Shown here: one piece after another, positions 60,739 through 64,000 of the stretch
Layout of the letters: the number at the start of each line of letters is the position of its first letter
Numbering within the stretch: the first letter of the stretch is position 1
Position numbers and translations under genes: made by a program
NCBI GenBank assembly: GCA_019695185.1
Contig: JAIBAN010000008.1
Span: 62,001-126,000 of the forward strand
Length of the DNA: 64,000 nt
Source: Blastocatellia bacterium
Lineage (GTDB): Bacteria > Acidobacteriota > Blastocatellia > Chloracidobacteriales > Chloracidobacteriaceae
Direction of reading: 5' to 3'
Notes under the pieces: generated by a model
Told to the model about the DNA's origin: nothing
Databases searched by the model: none
The model's input: only the letters and a program-made list of their open reading frames with translations

Positions 60739-61104
60739 TTACCGGCTCAACACATCATTGCGGGTGGAATTTGCCAGCGCGGCGACCTGTGCAATCAGGT
60801 CATCACTTACGCCCAGTTCTTTCAGGCTTTGGCCCAGCAGTTCAATCACCGCATCAACATGCGAATCGTTCAGCCCTTTTTCCAGCAGATGGGCGTGGCC
60901 TTTGCGCATATCCAGCCCGGAGTAATTGTTGGGACCACCGAAAACCATGGTCAAAAAAGCTTTTTGCTTGGCCATCTGGCGGTCCATATCCACATCGTCA
61001 AAAAAGTGGCTGATCCGGTCATCCGACAGCACTTTGCGATAGAAAACCTCCACAGCGGCTTCGACAGCGGCCTGTCCGCCCAGTTGTTCGTATAATGTAG
61101 ACAT
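60739..61104 (-). CDS. Truncated haemoglobin, group I type
   Basis: A 121-residue 2/2 globin. The family start (YEQLGGQAAVEAAVEVFYRK), the distal-side segment (FFDDVDMDRQMAKQKAFL) and the proximal His in GHAHL are all visible. The ATG at 61104 has GGAG 12 bases before it. It probably detoxifies nitric oxide or handles oxygen, and the flanking NarK nitrate/nitrite transporters and the downstream reductase support an NO role. An inverted repeat (GGTTGA-N5-TCAACC) lies 62 bp upstream. Confidence 0.92.
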   Translation of the reverse strand: MSTLYEQLGGQAAVEAAVEVFYRKVLSDDRISHFFDDVDMDRQMAKQKAFLTMVFGGPNNYSGLDMRKGHAHLLEKGLNDSHVDAVIELLGQSLKELGVSDDLIAQVAALANSTRNDVLSR

Positions 61105-61165
61105 AATTTTTGGGATCTCCTTGATTGTGAGGTGGAATGACACAACAGAACGGTTTTCCGGCTCA

Positions 61166-61182
61166 GGTTGAAGCGGTCAACC
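61166..61182. promoter_or_regulatory. Inverted repeat upstream of the truncated haemoglobin
   Basis: GGTTGA-AGCGG-TCAACC is a perfect 6-5-6 inverted repeat 62 bp before the globin start. It recalls FNR/NNR-type sites (TTGA-N6-TCAA) but with a 5-bp centre, so the regulator is uncertain. Confidence 0.4.
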
Positions 61183-61220
61183 CCCTGTTTTGTCGAAACA
61201 TTAGCGAATCGGAAACAAGG

Positions 61221-62792
61221 TCAGCACCGGATACCGGAATTTTTCCGGTCATAGTACCACCAATTCAGCCCCAGGCAGACGACATAATATACCGCAAAGC
61301 CATAGAGGGCGTATTCCGGAGTTTTACGGGCAATCTGTTCGCCAAACACCTTGGGAACGATAAACCCGCCGTAAGCGGCAATGGCTGAGGTCCAGCCAAG
61401 CACCGGACCAGCCAGGTTTTTCTCAAAAATATAGGGAATACTGCGAAACGTTGAACCATTGCCAATTCCGGAAGCCACAAACAGCACCAGGAACAGCAGG
61501 AAGAACGGAATCCAATATTCCTCCGGGGTGGCACTGTGGCGGGCCTGGGTAATGTAATAGGCCACTCCCACGGCTCCGATGATTTGGGCCACGGTGCTCC
61601 AGGTCGTGACCTTTGAGCCACTGTTGAGTTTGTCGGAAAGCCAGCCGCCGAAAGGCCGGATGATGGCTCCCACAAACGGCCCCAGCCAGGCCCAGGCCAG
61701 CGGGTTCGGCGCGTGCGGGTTGGGCGCACCGTTAGGCAGATAGCCAAACACATCCTGAATGAATTTCGGAAAAGCACTCGAAAAACCAATGAAGGAACCA
61801 AATGTCATCGTGTAGATGATGGTCATAATCCAGTTGTGTTTGTTGTTGAAAATCGAAAACTGGCGATTCAGGTTTTCGCGCAATTGGGGCGGCGAGAGGA
61901 ATTTCATCAGCAACACGGTCAACACAATCGTGATGGGCAGCACCAGCCACATGTTCAGTTTCAGAATAACCAGCAGATAGACCCCGGCTCCGGCTCCCAG
62001 CAGGCCAATGACCAGCAAAAAGAGCGTTTTCCCGATTCCTTCCAGCGTCCCGCCCAGTTTTGGTGTGGCCAGCCGCAGGTTGTTCATGCCAAACCAGACT
62101 GCCACAGCCGAGATGGCCACCAAAGGCACCCATACCAGACCGCCGTTTTGAATGAAAATCAGCGTCCCGGCAGCTTTCCCCTGCACGTCTTTGGGCAGGG
62201 GGAGCCCGGCCCCGCCCAGGGTTCCGAACAGGGCAATTCCCATGACCACAGGCAGCAAAAACTGCATGGTGCTGACGCCCAGGTTGCCCAAGCCGGCATT
62301 TAACCCCAACGCCAGCCCCTGCATTTTCTTGGGGAAGAAAAAGCTGATATTTGACATCGAAGAGGCAAAATTACCTCCGCCAAACCCTGACAGCATGGCC
62401 AGCAGGGCAAAGACCGTAAAGGGCGTGCTTTTGTTTTGCAGCGCGATGCCGGCCCCCAAGGTGGGAAGCAGCAAGAGCGTCGTGGTGGTAAAAATCACAT
62501 TGCGCCCGCCACCGATGGCAATCAAAAACGAATTGGGAATCCGGAGGGTCGCCCCGGCCAGCCCGGCAATGGCCGGCAATGAGTACAACAGAGCTTTGTT
62601 GACCGCCGGGTTGGGGTCAAACTGGAACCCCAGGTTTTCCATCTGGACAATAATAATGCTCCACATAATCCAGATGGCAAAAGCCAGCAGCAACGCCGGG
62701 ATTGAAACCCACAGATTGCGGAAAGCTGTACCTTTACTGGTGGCTTCCCAGGCTGCCAAATCGTCCGTATTCCACTGTTCAATAGTTCGCAT
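61221..62792 (-). CDS. Nitrate/nitrite transporter, NarK family (second of pair)
   Basis: A 523-residue major-facilitator protein with about 12 helices. The nitrate-signature region is present (GFGGGNFASSMSNISFFFPK), as are a later glycine-rich segment (GSFIGFSSAFPKFIQDVFGY) and the second half signature (GPFVGAIIRPFGGWLSDKLN). GAGGA lies upstream of the ATG at 62792. It follows another NarK-type gene by 41 bp on the same strand, giving the common NarK1-NarK2 pair, expected to run nitrate/proton symport and nitrate/nitrite exchange. No nitrate reductase gene is in the window; it may lie beyond the right edge. Confidence 0.9.
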   Translation of the reverse strand: MRTIEQWNTDDLAAWEATSKGTAFRNLWVSIPALLLAFAIWIMWSIIIVQMENLGFQFDPNPAVNKALLYSLPAIAGLAGATLRIPNSFLIAIGGGRNVIFTTTTLLLLPTLGAGIALQNKSTPFTVFALLAMLSGFGGGNFASSMSNISFFFPKKMQGLALGLNAGLGNLGVSTMQFLLPVVMGIALFGTLGGAGLPLPKDVQGKAAGTLIFIQNGGLVWVPLVAISAVAVWFGMNNLRLATPKLGGTLEGIGKTLFLLVIGLLGAGAGVYLLVILKLNMWLVLPITIVLTVLLMKFLSPPQLRENLNRQFSIFNNKHNWIMTIIYTMTFGSFIGFSSAFPKFIQDVFGYLPNGAPNPHAPNPLAWAWLGPFVGAIIRPFGGWLSDKLNSGSKVTTWSTVAQIIGAVGVAYYITQARHSATPEEYWIPFFLLFLVLFVASGIGNGSTFRSIPYIFEKNLAGPVLGWTSAIAAYGGFIVPKVFGEQIARKTPEYALYGFAVYYVVCLGLNWWYYDRKNSGIRC

Positions 62793-62833
62793 ACATTCCT
62801 CTGTTTTTCCTTGCCTGACGCACGTAGGTTGAG

Positions 62834-64000
62834 TTAGGTCAAACTTGGCTCATGTTCAAAATGGTGCTGCATGTGGGGCGCAGCCTTGTGCTGGATTTTG
62901 CTCACGGTTCGGTGCATCCACATCAAACATCCTAAAGACAGCAGGAACATCAGCATCCAGCAACTGGTCCACAGCCCCGTGGATTGCAGCAGATAGCCAA
63001 ACAGGATGGGGCAGCAGAAACCGCCCAGGCCGCCCAGCACCCCCACCATGCCGCCCACTACGCCCACCTCGTTGGGAAAATATTCCGGGATGTATTTGTA
63101 AACGGCGGCTTTTCCGATGCCCCACACAATCCCCACCACCGTTACCAGAAACAGGTAAATCCACATATTGGCCTGGAAATAAATGCAGGTGCTGCCCTTG
63201 GCCAGCAGTTGTTTTTTCACAACCGCATCACCAACCTTGACGACGGGTGCTTGCCAGGATTCTTTTGTCGGCAGAATCAGCAGGTTGTCATCGGCCACCC
63301 GCACATCAAACTGGCTGGGCTTCAGCGGATATTCCTTATCGTCAACTTTGATCAGGTTTTCCGTGACCAGGGTTACCTTGCCGGGTTTGAGCGCCTGCAC
63401 CCCCTGGCCGGGCGAGACAATCTCCATTTTGGGAATCACCAGCAGGAAACAAAAAATTGTCGAGGTTCCCAAAACCCAATACATGACCCGCCGCGCCCCC
63501 CAATGGTCCGACATCCAGCCGCCCAGGGCGCGAATAACCCCCGAAGGCAGGCTGAACGAAGAGGCGAACAACCCGGCCATGACCAGCGAAGTGGAATAGA
63601 CATTGACAAAATAGGGCACCAGCCATTGGGCAAACGCCACAAAACAGCCAAAGACCAGAAAGTAGTACAGTCCAAACCGCCAGACTCTGACACTCCGCAG
63701 CGGCTGCATCATTTCCCGTAGGGATTTCGCTTTGACACTGGGTTTTTTGTTCTCGGTAAAGAGTAAAAACAGGACGCCGGTCACCAGCAGGGCCGCAGCA
63801 TAGACATAGGGCAGCATGCGCCACCCGTCCGGGTTTTGGCCTCCGTTGGTAAAGGTTTTCAGCAGGGTCGGTGCCAGCAGGGTGGTCAAGGCGGCTCCCG
63901 CGTTGCCAGCCCCGAAAATTCCCAGGGCCGTGCCCTGCCATTGTTTGGGATACCAGACCGAGGTGTAAGCAATCCCCACGGCGAACCCGGTGCCGGTCAT
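62834..64000 (-). CDS. NarK-type major-facilitator transporter with inserted domain, N-terminus beyond the window
   Basis: The gene is cut by the right edge: the Met codon at the last bases lies in a NarK signature (GFAVGIAYTSVWYPKQWQG), so an estimated 80-130 residues with the first helices are missing. An insertion of about 80 residues (from GQGVQALKPGKVTLV to VKKQLLAKGS) splits the helices in the second half; it is beta-rich and probably forms an extramembrane domain. The remaining helices are normal. It probably works with the downstream NarK-type gene. The last codons overlap a TTGA-N6-TCAA sequence. Confidence 0.87.
   Translation of the reverse strand: MTGTGFAVGIAYTSVWYPKQWQGTALGIFGAGNAGAALTTLLAPTLLKTFTNGGQNPDGWRMLPYVYAAALLVTGVLFLLFTENKKPSVKAKSLREMMQPLRSVRVWRFGLYYFLVFGCFVAFAQWLVPYFVNVYSTSLVMAGLFASSFSLPSGVIRALGGWMSDHWGARRVMYWVLGTSTIFCFLLVIPKMEIVSPGQGVQALKPGKVTLVTENLIKVDDKEYPLKPSQFDVRVADDNLLILPTKESWQAPVVKVGDAVVKKQLLAKGSTCIYFQANMWIYLFLVTVVGIVWGIGKAAVYKYIPEYFPNEVGVVGGMVGVLGGLGGFCCPILFGYLLQSTGLWTSCWMLMFLLSLGCLMWMHRTVSKIQHKAAPHMQHHFEHEPSLT

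Noticed and set aside
62829-62842. FNR-type site TTGA-GTTAGG-TCAA between the two NarK-type genes
   Set aside because: It overlaps the stop codon of the first gene and lies only about 40 bp before the next ATG, leaving little room for a promoter; chance similarity cannot be excluded.

Overview
The window looks like a chromosomal segment of an Acidobacteriota bacterium, probably near the class Blastocatellia. This is inferred from gene content, not from a marker gene. The pointers are an Oar-like TonB-dependent receptor with an N-terminal carboxypeptidase-regulatory-like domain, a VWFA-related protein of the acidobacterial type, an ECF sigma factor overlapping a large membrane Ser/Thr kinase, a kinase fused to a formylglycine-generating-enzyme domain, a beta-propeller histidine kinase, and very large secreted SBBP/NHL/BNR proteins. 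No rRNA or tRNA gene, CRISPR array, prophage or transposase gene was seen. Both edges cut genes: an alpha-2-macroglobulin gene on the left and a NarK-type transporter on the right.

Layout. 1-11.5 kb: envelope and secreted proteins (alpha-2-macroglobulin, Oar-like receptor, coiled-coil protein, BNR/sialidase-like protein). 11.6-14.9 kb: a minus-strand sulfur operon (metallo-beta-lactamase/rhodanese protein, 1-Cys peroxiredoxin, YeiH-type exporter) whose two spacers are both filled by heptamer repeats. 15.3-20.6 kb: AIM24-like zinc-ribbon protein, then the ECF sigma factor/Ser-Thr kinase pair. 20.8-26.7 kb: one giant secreted mosaic protein. 27.3-36 kb: FecR-like protein, a kinase/FGE fusion with a DUF4384 protein, a SanA/YdcF protein, and a CASTOR/POLLUX-type channel. 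36.1-42.5 kb: VWA protein, a di-iron oxidase with a tiny upstream peptide gene, universal stress protein, HyuA, polysaccharide deacetylase and GNAT. 42.7-49.4 kb: Clp-type AAA+ protein with an unusual C-terminus, nucleotidyltransferase, GNAT, membrane hydroxylase and GntR regulator. 49.5-58.6 kb: a large secreted protein and a three-gene phosphorelay set. 58.8-64 kb: orphan ParA, then a nitrate/NO group (ferredoxin reductase, truncated haemoglobin, two NarK transporters).

Most interesting candidates. (1) At 38.26-37.32 kb on the minus strand, a consensus-like promoter (TTGACA, 17 bp, TATTTT) leads into an unannotated 33-codon gene, then a strong intrinsic terminator, then a haem-oxygenase-like di-iron oxidase with all six expected ligands. 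This is the layout of a small peptide precursor with a leaky terminator and a modifying enzyme, or alternatively of a leader-peptide attenuator. (2) The Clp-type ATPase at 42.7-46.0 kb has lost the D1 Walker B acidic pair and carries a C-terminal region that resembles, by eye, a peptide-chain release factor without its GGQ domain.

The spacers are unusually rich in short-period repeats. Several are inverted pairs of 7-bp (once 9-bp) tandem arrays able to fold into long hairpins, and they sit between co-directional genes or convergent gene ends. There are also three copies of one MITE-like element, one copy of another, a tandem array of 26-bp hairpin repeats inside a two-component locus, and a decayed duplicate of one gene's 3' end with its terminator.
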